Origin: Methanosarcinaceae archaeon
GTDB lineage: Archaea; Halobacteriota; Methanosarcinia; Methanosarcinales; Methanosarcinaceae
Direction of reading: 5' to 3'
Length of the DNA: 15,960 bases
Assembly: GCA_017613335.1 (NCBI GenBank)
Contig: JAGAEB010000143.1
Coordinates: 1 to 15,960, forward strand
Numbering within the stretch: the first letter of the stretch is position 1; each line of letters opens with the position of its first letter. This document shows positions 5,679 to 12,254 of this stretch, in pieces. Made by a program: the position numbers and the translations under genes. The notes under the pieces are model-generated. The model made no database searches. It had not been told where the DNA came from and saw only the letters and a list, made by a program, of their open reading frames with translations.

Positions 5679-7310
5679 ATGACTGAACAAATATCGATTC
5701 TCGCAGACGGTGTTCCTTTGTCATTGCCTGCCGGATCCTCGATCCTGGATGTTCTGGCTCAGACCGGGTCGCCTTATGTCAGCGGCTCTGCCGTCTGCAT
5801 CATTAAGAAAAAAGATGCGGAAGTCCGTCCGACGACGGCTTTTACGCTGAAGACTTCAGGCGGCATCCTGACGATCGAATTAAAGGATCCTTCGTCTCCG
5901 TCTTCGAAGATCTGGGTCGAAAATTATGAGAAACTCGTCGGCCTTCCGCTCCACTGGGGCAGTCCGGACGCCTTGGCTTTCGGTCCTTTCAAAAGCAGCA
6001 TCACGCCGGTCAAAGGAATGATGCGCTGCCGGAAAAACGATGTCCTCCTCGGCGCAGGCGGTTTTGACAGCGCAGACACGCATCTCATTTTCTGCCGCAA
6101 AGAACATTATGCCGAATACGGCGCAGACTCTGACGGCGTTTTTGCAACGCTCATCGCCGGCCGCCGGAATCTTGAAAAGATCACGGCCGGCACGGTCATC
6201 GAAAGTATCGAGCCCGTTCTTGAAAAAGAAGACGAAGGCGACGGCATCTGCACGACGGATCTCGATACGGTCCTTGAAGACGGCGATACCGTCACCACCT
6301 ACATCGAAGCGGAAATGTCCCTGAGCTCTCCGCACGGCGCCGAAAACTTCTACGCGCTCATCACGGAAGGCACATTTACCGTCAGCTCGAAAGCCAAAGC
6401 TTTCTGTTCCGACGACACGCTCATCGGCGAACCCTGCGAATACGAAAACTTTGAACCCAGATCAGTCGGCGCGATCAGCGTCCGCTCATCCGGCGAAGGC
6501 CGCTCACGCGTCTACATCTCGACAGCAGACCGCGCCTCGAGCCTTGTCCACTCCGTCATCGGCCACGTCACGAAAGGCATCAGCCTCCCTGTTTTTGCGC
6601 AGGCCGGCCAGAAGATCACCGTCGACCCTGTGCCGCCTCAGATCCTGCTCCTCGGCCACACGCTCGAAGAAGCCCGGCCGCTTCTGGAAAAACTGAAAAT
6701 CGATCTTCACGTGAACGGCTACGAAGGCGAAGGAAATGTCATCGTCAGACAGGATCCGGCATCGACGATCGAGATCCTCGGCAAAGGCGAAGTCACCGTC
6801 ACATCCGTTCCGCTGTCATCCCTCATCGAAGTGACTTTCTATTATGACAAAGCGCCCAAGAGCGTCGAATTCTTCAGACATGCCATCGAACTCAAAACGC
6901 ACCCGATCGGCGTGATCCCCGTCTCCATGGTCTACGATGACACATTCATCTTCAAAGCGGAAAAAGAAGCCGAACGCTACAAAGAGATCCTTCCGGAAAA
7001 CACGCCGGGCGACCTCGTCCGCTCCGGCGAACTCGGTATCACGAACCAGTCCGCCAAAAGAATGGGCTATGTCGGCGTCCGTCTGGCAGATGAAGATCTC
7101 TTCGGCCCGACAGGCGAGAAATTCAGCGCCACGAACATCATCGGAAAAGTCCTCACGCCCGAAAAACTCCGCGGCCTCGGCGACGGCGACGTCGTCTACG
7201 TCAAAGAGATCCTTCCGTCAGGGCTTGAGAAATACCTCGCCGAAAGAAAAGAAAACAATACCGGTGAAAACGACGCCGGCGAAAACACCGCAGAAGATCC
7301 GGAGGCATAA
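5679..7310 (+). CDS. mmp3: Methanogenesis marker protein 3 (MCR activation complex)
   Basis: A 543-residue protein matching the methanogenesis marker 3 family. It opens with a small ubiquitin/TGS-like domain (ILADGVPLSLPAGSSILDVL). A cyclophilin-like segment follows near residues 208-245 (SSPHGAENFYALITEGTF). A PASTA-like segment (HTLEEARPLLEKLKIDL, then QDP) precedes a second cyclophilin-like strand-helix (KAPKSVEFFRHAIEL). These domain names are resemblances I see, not a search result. The family is methanogen-specific, and Mmp3 co-purifies with the MCR activation complex. The reading frame stays open upstream to 5226 through the repeat array. The start is at 5679 because AGGGAG (5668-5673) lies 5 nt before it and because family proteins begin here. 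It is first of six tightly packed genes, only 3 nt from mmp6. The C-terminus is a polar low-complexity tail (TGENDAGENTAE). Confidence 0.88.
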   Translation: MTEQISILADGVPLSLPAGSSILDVLAQTGSPYVSGSAVCIIKKKDAEVRPTTAFTLKTSGGILTIELKDPSSPSSKIWVENYEKLVGLPLHWGSPDALAFGPFKSSITPVKGMMRCRKNDVLLGAGGFDSADTHLIFCRKEHYAEYGADSDGVFATLIAGRRNLEKITAGTVIESIEPVLEKEDEGDGICTTDLDTVLEDGDTVTTYIEAEMSLSSPHGAENFYALITEGTFTVSSKAKAFCSDDTLIGEPCEYENFEPRSVGAISVRSSGEGRSRVYISTADRASSLVHSVIGHVTKGISLPVFAQAGQKITVDPVPPQILLLGHTLEEARPLLEKLKIDLHVNGYEGEGNVIVRQDPASTIEILGKGEVTVTSVPLSSLIEVTFYYDKAPKSVEFFRHAIELKTHPIGVIPVSMVYDDTFIFKAEKEAERYKEILPENTPGDLVRSGELGITNQSAKRMGYVGVRLADEDLFGPTGEKFSATNIIGKVLTPEKLRGLGDGDVVYVKEILPSGLEKYLAERKENNTGENDAGENTAEDPEA

Positions 7311-7313
7311 ATC

Positions 7314-7793
7314 ATGGTCAATGAAACAGACACCGGCATGAAATCAAACGCAGGCGGAACGGACCGTTCCGGACAGTACACGAAAGTCATCGCCGTCAGC
7401 TCCGACAGCGTCCTTCCGGCAGATGCCGCCGCAGCCGCCTACTCTTCCGGGATCCCGGTCATCGTCAAGGAAACCTGCTACGGCATCGTCATCTCAGGCA
7501 CGAAAGAAAACGTCAGTGCCGTTGCAGACATCGTTCAGTCCCTTGACAAAAACCACATCTTTGTCAAAGACAGAGGCTTTCCCACAGGCGACCCGAGAAG
7601 ATGCCGCGCGATCAGAAACGGCGGACAGCGTCCCGGATTCTACACGCTCCACGAAGAAATATCAAAACTGGATGTCATCGGCGACGCCCTTGACGATTAC
7701 GATATGCAGATACCCCTCAGAGAAGCAGAATGGCCGGAAAAAGTCCCGGCCGAAAAACTCGAAGCAGTCATCCGCTCTCTTGACGAGGACTAA
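7314..7793 (+). CDS. mmp6: Methanogenesis marker protein 6
   Basis: A 159-residue protein of the methanogenesis marker 6 family, recognised from the core VIVKETCYGIVISG and the signature KDRGFPTGDPRRCRAIRNGG near residues 84-103. No catalytic motif is apparent, and its biochemical role is not established. Its presence only in methanogens and its operon position point to MCR activation or assembly. GGAGG at 7301-7305 lies 8 nt before ATG 7314 and overlaps the end of mmp3, suggesting coupled translation. The first 20 or so residues are polar and look like a species-specific extension. It is followed by a 45-nt gap holding a 16-bp tandem duplication. Confidence 0.85.
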   Translation: MVNETDTGMKSNAGGTDRSGQYTKVIAVSSDSVLPADAAAAAYSSGIPVIVKETCYGIVISGTKENVSAVADIVQSLDKNHIFVKDRGFPTGDPRRCRAIRNGGQRPGFYTLHEEISKLDVIGDALDDYDMQIPLREAEWPEKVPAEKLEAVIRSLDED

Positions 7794-7797
7794 ACAA

Positions 7798-7829
7798 AAT
7801 TCAGATCATTGAGAATTCAGATCATTGAG
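7798..7829 (+). repeat. Perfect 16-bp tandem duplication before mmp5
   Basis: AATTCAGATCATTGAG occurs twice head to tail (7798-7813 and 7814-7829). The second copy runs into the GAGG ribosome binding site (7827-7830) of mmp5. The duplication accounts for most of the only sizeable gap inside the operon. Confidence 0.95.
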
Positions 7830-7838
7830 GAATCATGA

Positions 7839-8351
7839 ATGGTTAAAGTATTCATTTATCCGACGAACAGTCTCATCCTGGCAGACCTTGTCAAAAGAGC
7901 CGGACACGAACCGCTTGTCGTCATGAACCAGGTCCGCGACAAAGTAACGACACTCGGCGTTGATTCGCCGCCCCTCAACATCACGGCGGAAGAGCCGAAG
8001 ACAGGCCTCAAATACGCCGCGATCGAAGTCCCGGCAGGTGTCCGCGGCCGCATGTCTCTGATGGGTCCGCTGACCGAACAGGCGGATATCGCCATTATCG
8101 TTGACGGCGCGCCGGCCGACTTCGGCTGCTCCGGCTGCAACCGTACGAACGAACTGACGAAATTCCTCGTCCGCGACCGCCTGAACAGAAACGACATCCT
8201 GGAGATCAGATATCCGGAAACAGACGACCAGACCTACACATTTGTTTATCAGATCCTCGAATTCCTTAAAAAATACGATACGGCTGAAACAGCAGACGCA
8301 GCCGGTGCAGACAAGGCTGAAGATACATCCGGGAGGGAGGCAAAAGCATGA
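7839..8351 (+). CDS. mmp5: Methanogenesis marker protein 5
   Basis: A 170-residue protein of the methanogenesis marker 5 family. It starts MVKVFIYPTNSLILADLV and contains VRGRMSLMGPL (69-78) and the signature DFGCSGCNRTNEL, where C97 and C100 form a CxxC pair able to bind metal or an iron-sulfur cluster. The family is restricted to methanogens and has no proven activity. The start follows GAGG at 7827-7830 by 8 nt; an out-of-frame ATG at 7835 is not used. The stop overlaps the mmp15 start (ATGA), so the two are probably translated together. The C-terminal 25 residues (rich in A, D, E and T) look disordered and lineage-specific. Confidence 0.88.
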   Translation: MVKVFIYPTNSLILADLVKRAGHEPLVVMNQVRDKVTTLGVDSPPLNITAEEPKTGLKYAAIEVPAGVRGRMSLMGPLTEQADIAIIVDGAPADFGCSGCNRTNELTKFLVRDRLNRNDILEIRYPETDDQTYTFVYQILEFLKKYDTAETADAAGADKAEDTSGREAKA

Positions 8352-9583
8352 GCGACAAAGTCAAAATTGCTCTCATTTCATGCGGGACGGAATACGGCGG
8401 CGTTCAGGCAGCTTTCGAAGAAGCCGCCCAAAAAGTCGGCGCCGAATTCATCTATCCTGAGATCGATATCAAAGAACTCGAAACGATCGGAAGGGATTTC
8501 GGTATTGATGCGGCAAGCGGCGACCTCCGTCTGATGATGGCCCGCGCCAAAGCCGTCGTCGAAGGCAGAACGATGGCCGACGGTGTTTTCGTCACGACCT
8601 GCTTCCGCTGCGCCGAAGCGGCGATCGTCCGCAACGAAGTCCGCCGTTACATCCACAAGAATTCCGACATTCCTGTCATCAGTTACTCTTTCACCGAACA
8701 GACGGACGCCGCAACGCTCTTCACCCGTTTTGAAGCGCTCACGACGATCGCCAGGAGAAAGCATCTCCTCGCCCGCGAAGTCCAGCACGGCATCACCGCC
8801 GGCATCGACTCCGGTTCCACGACAACGAAAGCCGTCGTCATGAAAGACAACAAGATCCTCGGCTACGGCTGGGTCCCGACCGTTCAGGTCATCGAAAGTG
8901 CCGAGTCCGCTTATTCGAAAGCCCTTGAAATGGCCGGCATTGACCGCTCTGAAGTCCAGGCGCTCGGAACGACCGGCTACGGCCGTTATCTCGTCGGCGA
9001 AGCCTACAAAGCCGATCTCGTTCAGGAAGAGATCACCGTCAACTCAAAAGGCGCCGTCTATCTGGCCGGATGCCAGCAGGGACCTGCCACCGTTATCGAT
9101 ATCGGCGGTATGGACAACAAAGCGATCTCCGTTGAAGACGGTATTCCGGGCATGTTCACGATGGGCGGCATCTGCGCCGGCGCCTCGGGACGTTTCTTCG
9201 AGACCGTCGCCAAACGTCTCAATGTCGACATCACGCAGCTCGGCGATCTTGCCATGCAGGGCGACCAGTCGAAAGTCAGCATGAACAGTTACTGTATCGT
9301 CTTCGGTTCCCAGTCGCTCGTCAACTCACTGGCCAAAGGCTCTCTGCCCAAAGACGTCGCCGCCGCTGCCTGCCGCAGTGTCGTTGAACAGATCTTCAAC
9401 CAGCAGCTCCAGGAAGTCGATGTCAGAGAACCGGTCATCCTCGTCGGCGGTTCTTCTCTGATCAAAGGTGTCCCCAAAGAACTGGGCGCCATGCTGAACA
9501 CGAAAGTCCTCGTCCCGGAAAATTCTCATCTCATCGGTGCTGTCGGTGCGGCTCTTCTGGCTTCCGGTTTTGTTGAAGACTGA
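8348..9583 (+). CDS. mmp15: Methanogenesis marker protein 15, BadF/HgdC-type ATPase
   Basis: A 411-residue protein with two parts. Residues 1-145 form an N-terminal domain containing a CFRC pair (C85, C88). Residues 150-411 are an ASKHA-fold ATPase of the BadF/BadG/HgdC family, with phosphate-1 motif GIDSGSTTTK (152-161), VIDIGGMDNK (249-258) and VGGSS near the C-terminus. C276 in CAGASGRF and C316 in SYCIVF align with the two cysteines by which HgdC-type activators hold a [4Fe-4S] cluster at the dimer interface. Those activators use ATP to push an electron to very low potential, which fits the need of MCR for Ni(I). The link to MCR is inference from operon context and family distribution. 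GGGAGGGAGG (8330-8339) drives translation, and the start overlaps the mmp5 stop by 4 nt. Confidence 0.9.
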   Translation: MSDKVKIALISCGTEYGGVQAAFEEAAQKVGAEFIYPEIDIKELETIGRDFGIDAASGDLRLMMARAKAVVEGRTMADGVFVTTCFRCAEAAIVRNEVRRYIHKNSDIPVISYSFTEQTDAATLFTRFEALTTIARRKHLLAREVQHGITAGIDSGSTTTKAVVMKDNKILGYGWVPTVQVIESAESAYSKALEMAGIDRSEVQALGTTGYGRYLVGEAYKADLVQEEITVNSKGAVYLAGCQQGPATVIDIGGMDNKAISVEDGIPGMFTMGGICAGASGRFFETVAKRLNVDITQLGDLAMQGDQSKVSMNSYCIVFGSQSLVNSLAKGSLPKDVAAAACRSVVEQIFNQQLQEVDVREPVILVGGSSLIKGVPKELGAMLNTKVLVPENSHLIGAVGAALLASGFVED

Positions 9584-9597
9584 GGAGGATGTCACTC

Positions 9598-10260
9598 ATG
9601 GAAGCACTTGAAATCTTCAGAGTGGAGTCGACACGGGAAAGCGAAGCGGAGATCTACCGTTCGATCATCTCGGATGTGATCTCCGATCTGCGTCTCTCCG
9701 GTGCGATCGGCCGTCTGCGCGCCGTCGTGATCCCGGAAGAGTCGCGTTTCGCGCTGGCTGTCAATCTCCGTGATGCCGAATCCGCGATCACCGTCGGCGA
9801 TACCTGTACCCTCGATACGACATTCGAGAACGGCCATGAGATCGTCCGTCTGTCGATCGAGCGCGAAAAATACATGCCGGAACTCACGACTTATCTGTGG
9901 GACACCTACGGGCGGACGAAAGTCGACCAGATCAACCGCTGGACGATCCATGTGATCGTTGAAAATGCCAAGGCCGAGCTTGAAACGATCAGATCGCATG
10001 TGATCGCCAATCCTTTCCTGTCGCTCCACTCGAACATGATCGAACTGGCCGTCCGCTCCGTTCCGGAAGGATTCAGGGTCCGCTATCACAGCCTTGAAGG
10101 CTCGGACTTCATCTTCGCCGCGTCCGAAGAAATGCTCGAGCCGGCCTGGATCGAAGAGTGCCGGAAGATGGCTGCCGACCTGAAGACTGAAGAGATCACG
10201 GCTGCCGGCAGGGAAAAAGACAAAAAGCCGGAAAAAGCTGAAAAAATGAAGGAGGTCTGA
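9598..10260 (+). CDS. mmp17: Methanogenesis marker protein 17 (MCR activation complex)
   Basis: A 220-residue protein of the methanogenesis marker 17 family, beginning MEALEIFRVESTRESEA. It looks like an alpha/beta protein with no membrane segment and no recognisable catalytic motif. Mmp17 is one of the proteins found with McrC, Mmp3, Mmp7 and component A2 in the MCR-activating complex. An upstream ATG at 9589 directly abuts the ribosome binding site GGAGG (9584-9588) and cannot use it. ATG 9598, 9 nt downstream of the same site, is the likely start. The last 25 residues (REKDKKPEKAEKMKEV region) form a highly charged Lys/Glu tail, unlike the compact body. The gap to mmp7 is 4 nt. Confidence 0.87.
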   Translation: MEALEIFRVESTRESEAEIYRSIISDVISDLRLSGAIGRLRAVVIPEESRFALAVNLRDAESAITVGDTCTLDTTFENGHEIVRLSIEREKYMPELTTYLWDTYGRTKVDQINRWTIHVIVENAKAELETIRSHVIANPFLSLHSNMIELAVRSVPEGFRVRYHSLEGSDFIFAASEEMLEPAWIEECRKMAADLKTEEITAAGREKDKKPEKAEKMKEV

Positions 10261-10264
10261 AAAG

Positions 10265-11203
10265 ATGGGAACTGTCTATGAACCTTACCTTTACAACGGC
10301 GGTGTCTACAAACACGGTCAGATCATCGAACTCCTGGAAGACATGGGCGGCTATCTCGTCAGCAAGATCGTGACGGTGGCCGAAGTCAACATGGACATGG
10401 TCGTTCCGAAGGATGATGCGCATCTGATCGATGAGATGGCAAAAAGATTCCTGGGAAAGATGATCCCGTCGCCGCTCACAGGTGTCGAGATCGCTGTCGT
10501 ATCTCCGACGCTCGCCTCCCAGCATCTGCCGCACTCCGCCTGTGATATCGCGGAATCTCTCCGTCACCCGGGCGCCAAGACGACGATGATCGGTCTTGCC
10601 CGCGGCATGGGCCGCCGCGTCTCGCTGAACGACGATTACGAAAGACGCCTGATCAATGAGCATGATCTGGCCGTCTTTTCTCTGGGCACATTCCGTGACT
10701 GCATCGTCAACAAAAAATCACGTCTCTTTGAAGGCATCGATGTCCCGATCGTCGTGACAGGCGGTCCGACAGACCTGACGGCTGATGAGATCCCGGGTGC
10801 GGATGTCTATGTCGGCGGTCTGGGCCGTTCTGCCCACCGTCTGAGAAATCCGGGCGAGATGTCTTCTCTCGATGACATGAATCAGAAAGTCTGCGACCTC
10901 GTCGGCCGCATGAGAGAGATCCAGGCCAAAGACCCGCCGGCCGTTCTGCCGGCGCGCGCCATGAAAGAGATCGAAGACCAGGTCCCGGAGATCGCAACGT
11001 CTCTGGCGCCCTCGCCGATGACGCTCAAATTATCAGGCGTCCGCGTGAAACTCAACTACGACCGCTATCACGAAAAGATCGAAAACGTCGAATTCGATGA
11101 AGGCATGAAGCTCTCCGACCTGGCAGACATCACCAGATCGAAAATGAACGACTACATCCTCGTCACGATCAGACCGAAATCAGAAGTCGGCTACGAGATC
11201 TGA
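10265..11203 (+). CDS. mmp7: Methanogenesis marker protein 7 (MCR activation complex)
   Basis: A 312-residue protein of the methanogenesis marker 7 family, recognised from YNGGVYKHGQI near the N-terminus, VTGGPTDLTADEIPGADVYVGGLGRSAHRLR in the middle and a C-terminal VRVKLNYDRYHEKI segment. Mmp7 is a component of the purified MCR-activation complex with McrC, Mmp3, Mmp17 and A2. Its precise chemistry cannot be read from this sequence. GGAGG at the end of mmp17 (about 10250-10254) serves ATG 10265. It is the last gene of the operon and is followed by a hairpin with a T run. mcrC itself is not in the window. Confidence 0.9.
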   Translation: MGTVYEPYLYNGGVYKHGQIIELLEDMGGYLVSKIVTVAEVNMDMVVPKDDAHLIDEMAKRFLGKMIPSPLTGVEIAVVSPTLASQHLPHSACDIAESLRHPGAKTTMIGLARGMGRRVSLNDDYERRLINEHDLAVFSLGTFRDCIVNKKSRLFEGIDVPIVVTGGPTDLTADEIPGADVYVGGLGRSAHRLRNPGEMSSLDDMNQKVCDLVGRMREIQAKDPPAVLPARAMKEIEDQVPEIATSLAPSPMTLKLSGVRVKLNYDRYHEKIENVEFDEGMKLSDLADITRSKMNDYILVTIRPKSEVGYEI

Positions 11204-11212
11204 CGATTTTCC

Positions 11213-11252
11213 GGATCCGGCGGGAAATCTTCTCCCGGATCCTTATTTTTTT
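11213..11252 (+). terminator. Terminator of the mmp3-mmp7 operon
   Basis: GGATCCGG (11213-11220) and CCGGATCC (11235-11242) form an 8-bp GC-rich stem with a 14-nt loop that can pair further (GGGA with TCCC). The tail TTATTTTTTT (11243-11252) follows at once. It lies 10 bp past the mmp7 stop. Confidence 0.75.
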
Positions 11253-11345
11253 CAGAAAGGGAGCAGCCGCTCCTGTCTTCATTTCCGTAAGAGCGGAAAA
11301 GGAAAGCGGATCTTCATCAGAAATCCGTGAATGAACAATAAGAAG

Positions 11346-11463
11346 ATCTGCAGATCCTGATCAGAAATCCGCAGACGAAAAAAGAAAAATCTGCAGAGAC
11401 GAAAAAGAAAAAATCTGCAGGACGAAAAAAGAAAAAAATCTGCAGAAACGAAAAATGATAAAT
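11346..11463. repeat. CTGCAG/oligo-A tandem array (period 21-25 bp)
   Basis: ATCTGCAG or its variant ATCCGCAG occurs at 11346, 11367, 11389, 11413 and 11438, and a diverged copy (ATCTGCCGG) at 11462. Between the copies lie GACGAAAAAAGAAAAA-type spacers that lengthen slightly from left to right. On the minus strand these spacers are T-tracts downstream of the DJ-1 family gene. Two small stems (11260-11273 and 11282-11299) lie between the array and the operon terminator. Confidence 0.8.
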
Positions 11464-11485
11464 CTGCCGGACGGATCCGGCAGAT
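11440..11485 (-). terminator. Terminator of the DJ-1 family gene
   Basis: ATCTGCCGGA (11462-11471) and TCCGGCAGAT (11476-11485) form a perfect 10-bp stem with the loop CGGA. Read on the minus strand, the hairpin lies 14 bp past the stop codon and is followed by TTTATCATTTTTCG and then the repeated T-tracts of the neighbouring array. Confidence 0.65.
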
Positions 11486-11498
11486 GCAGCGACGGATT

Positions 11499-12137
11499 TT
11501 ACGCCCTGATGAGCGATGCCATTTTTCTTCCGAACCGGACGGAAGCTTTCGGGCCGTTCGCCGTCACGATCTTTCCGTCACAGACCATGCTCTTTTCAGG
11601 GTTGACCTCAGAGCCGCTTTCTTCAATGATCTTTATGCCTTCTTCATCGTTGAAGACGGTGCATTTCCTGCCTTTCAGAACGCCCGCTTTCGCCAGGACG
11701 ACGGGTGAAATGCAGATCGCGCCGACCGGTTTTCCTGCATCGTTGAATTCATTGATCAGTCTGTGGAGATCCTTGTTGTCCCAGAGGTAAGTGCGCGATC
11801 CGCCGCCGCCTGAAATGCAGATCCCGTCAAAACCGTCTGCGGAAAGATCCGAAAGCGCAGCATCCGTCTTCTGTTTTCCGCCGAGGGCGCCGACAGCCGT
11901 CGTCTTTTTGACGGAAGCGACTGTGATGTCGAAACCTTCTTTCTCGAAAATCTCTTTCGGCTCGAAGAATTCCTCATCTCTGAATTTCTCAGGCGCAATG
12001 ACCATCAGCACTTTTTTTGATGAACTCTTTTCGCCGCCGGTCTTTTTCCCGCCGGACAGTTTCTTTTCTTCCGGCTTTTCAGCCTGATCTTCCTTCTTTC
12101 CGGAAAACAGTCCGGAAAACATCTCTTTAAGAGTCAT
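11499..12137 (-). CDS. DJ-1/PfpI family protein with lysine-rich N-terminal extension
   Basis: A 212-residue protein. Residues 1-41 are a Lys/Glu/Ser-rich, probably disordered extension. Residues 42-212 form a DJ-1/PfpI domain, starting with KKVLMVIAPEKFRDEEF (acidic partner E55 or E56), then GICISGGGGSRTYLWD, and the nucleophile elbow AICISP with C142. PfpI-type peptidases and many glyoxalase-like members have His after this Cys (AICHGP). Here it is Ile, as in non-protease members, so protease activity is unlikely. Roles known in the family include deglycation or glyoxalase activity, chaperone function and redox sensing, and none can be chosen here. AAGGA lies before ATG 12137, but a TATA element at 12157-12168 is close enough to imply a leaderless transcript. 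Confidence 0.82.
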   Translation of the reverse strand: MTLKEMFSGLFSGKKEDQAEKPEEKKLSGGKKTGGEKSSSKKVLMVIAPEKFRDEEFFEPKEIFEKEGFDITVASVKKTTAVGALGGKQKTDAALSDLSADGFDGICISGGGGSRTYLWDNKDLHRLINEFNDAGKPVGAICISPVVLAKAGVLKGRKCTVFNDEEGIKIIEESGSEVNPEKSMVCDGKIVTANGPKASVRFGRKMASLIRA

Positions 12138-12156
12138 GATTCCTTCTAACGCGCTT

Positions 12157-12168
12157 CTTATATTTATC
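12157..12168 (-). promoter_or_regulatory. Putative TATA box for the DJ-1 family gene
   Basis: On the minus strand it reads GATAAATATAAG, centred about 26 nt before ATG 12137. That spacing predicts transcription starting at or next to the start codon. Confidence 0.45.
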
Positions 12169-12219
12169 GTTCATCCGGCACTTTTCTTTCATAAAGCCAT
12201 CCGGCGCGGATCAGCAAAA

Positions 12220-12229
12220 GTTTAATATC
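12220..12229 (+). promoter_or_regulatory. Putative TATA box for the winged-helix gene
   Basis: GTTTAATATC is centred 30 nt upstream of ATG 12255. No ribosome binding site precedes that ATG, so a leader of only a few nucleotides is expected. It is divergent from the DJ-1 gene promoter in a 117-bp spacer. Confidence 0.4.
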
Positions 12230-12254
12230 AACAGTCATCTATTATCTGAAATAC

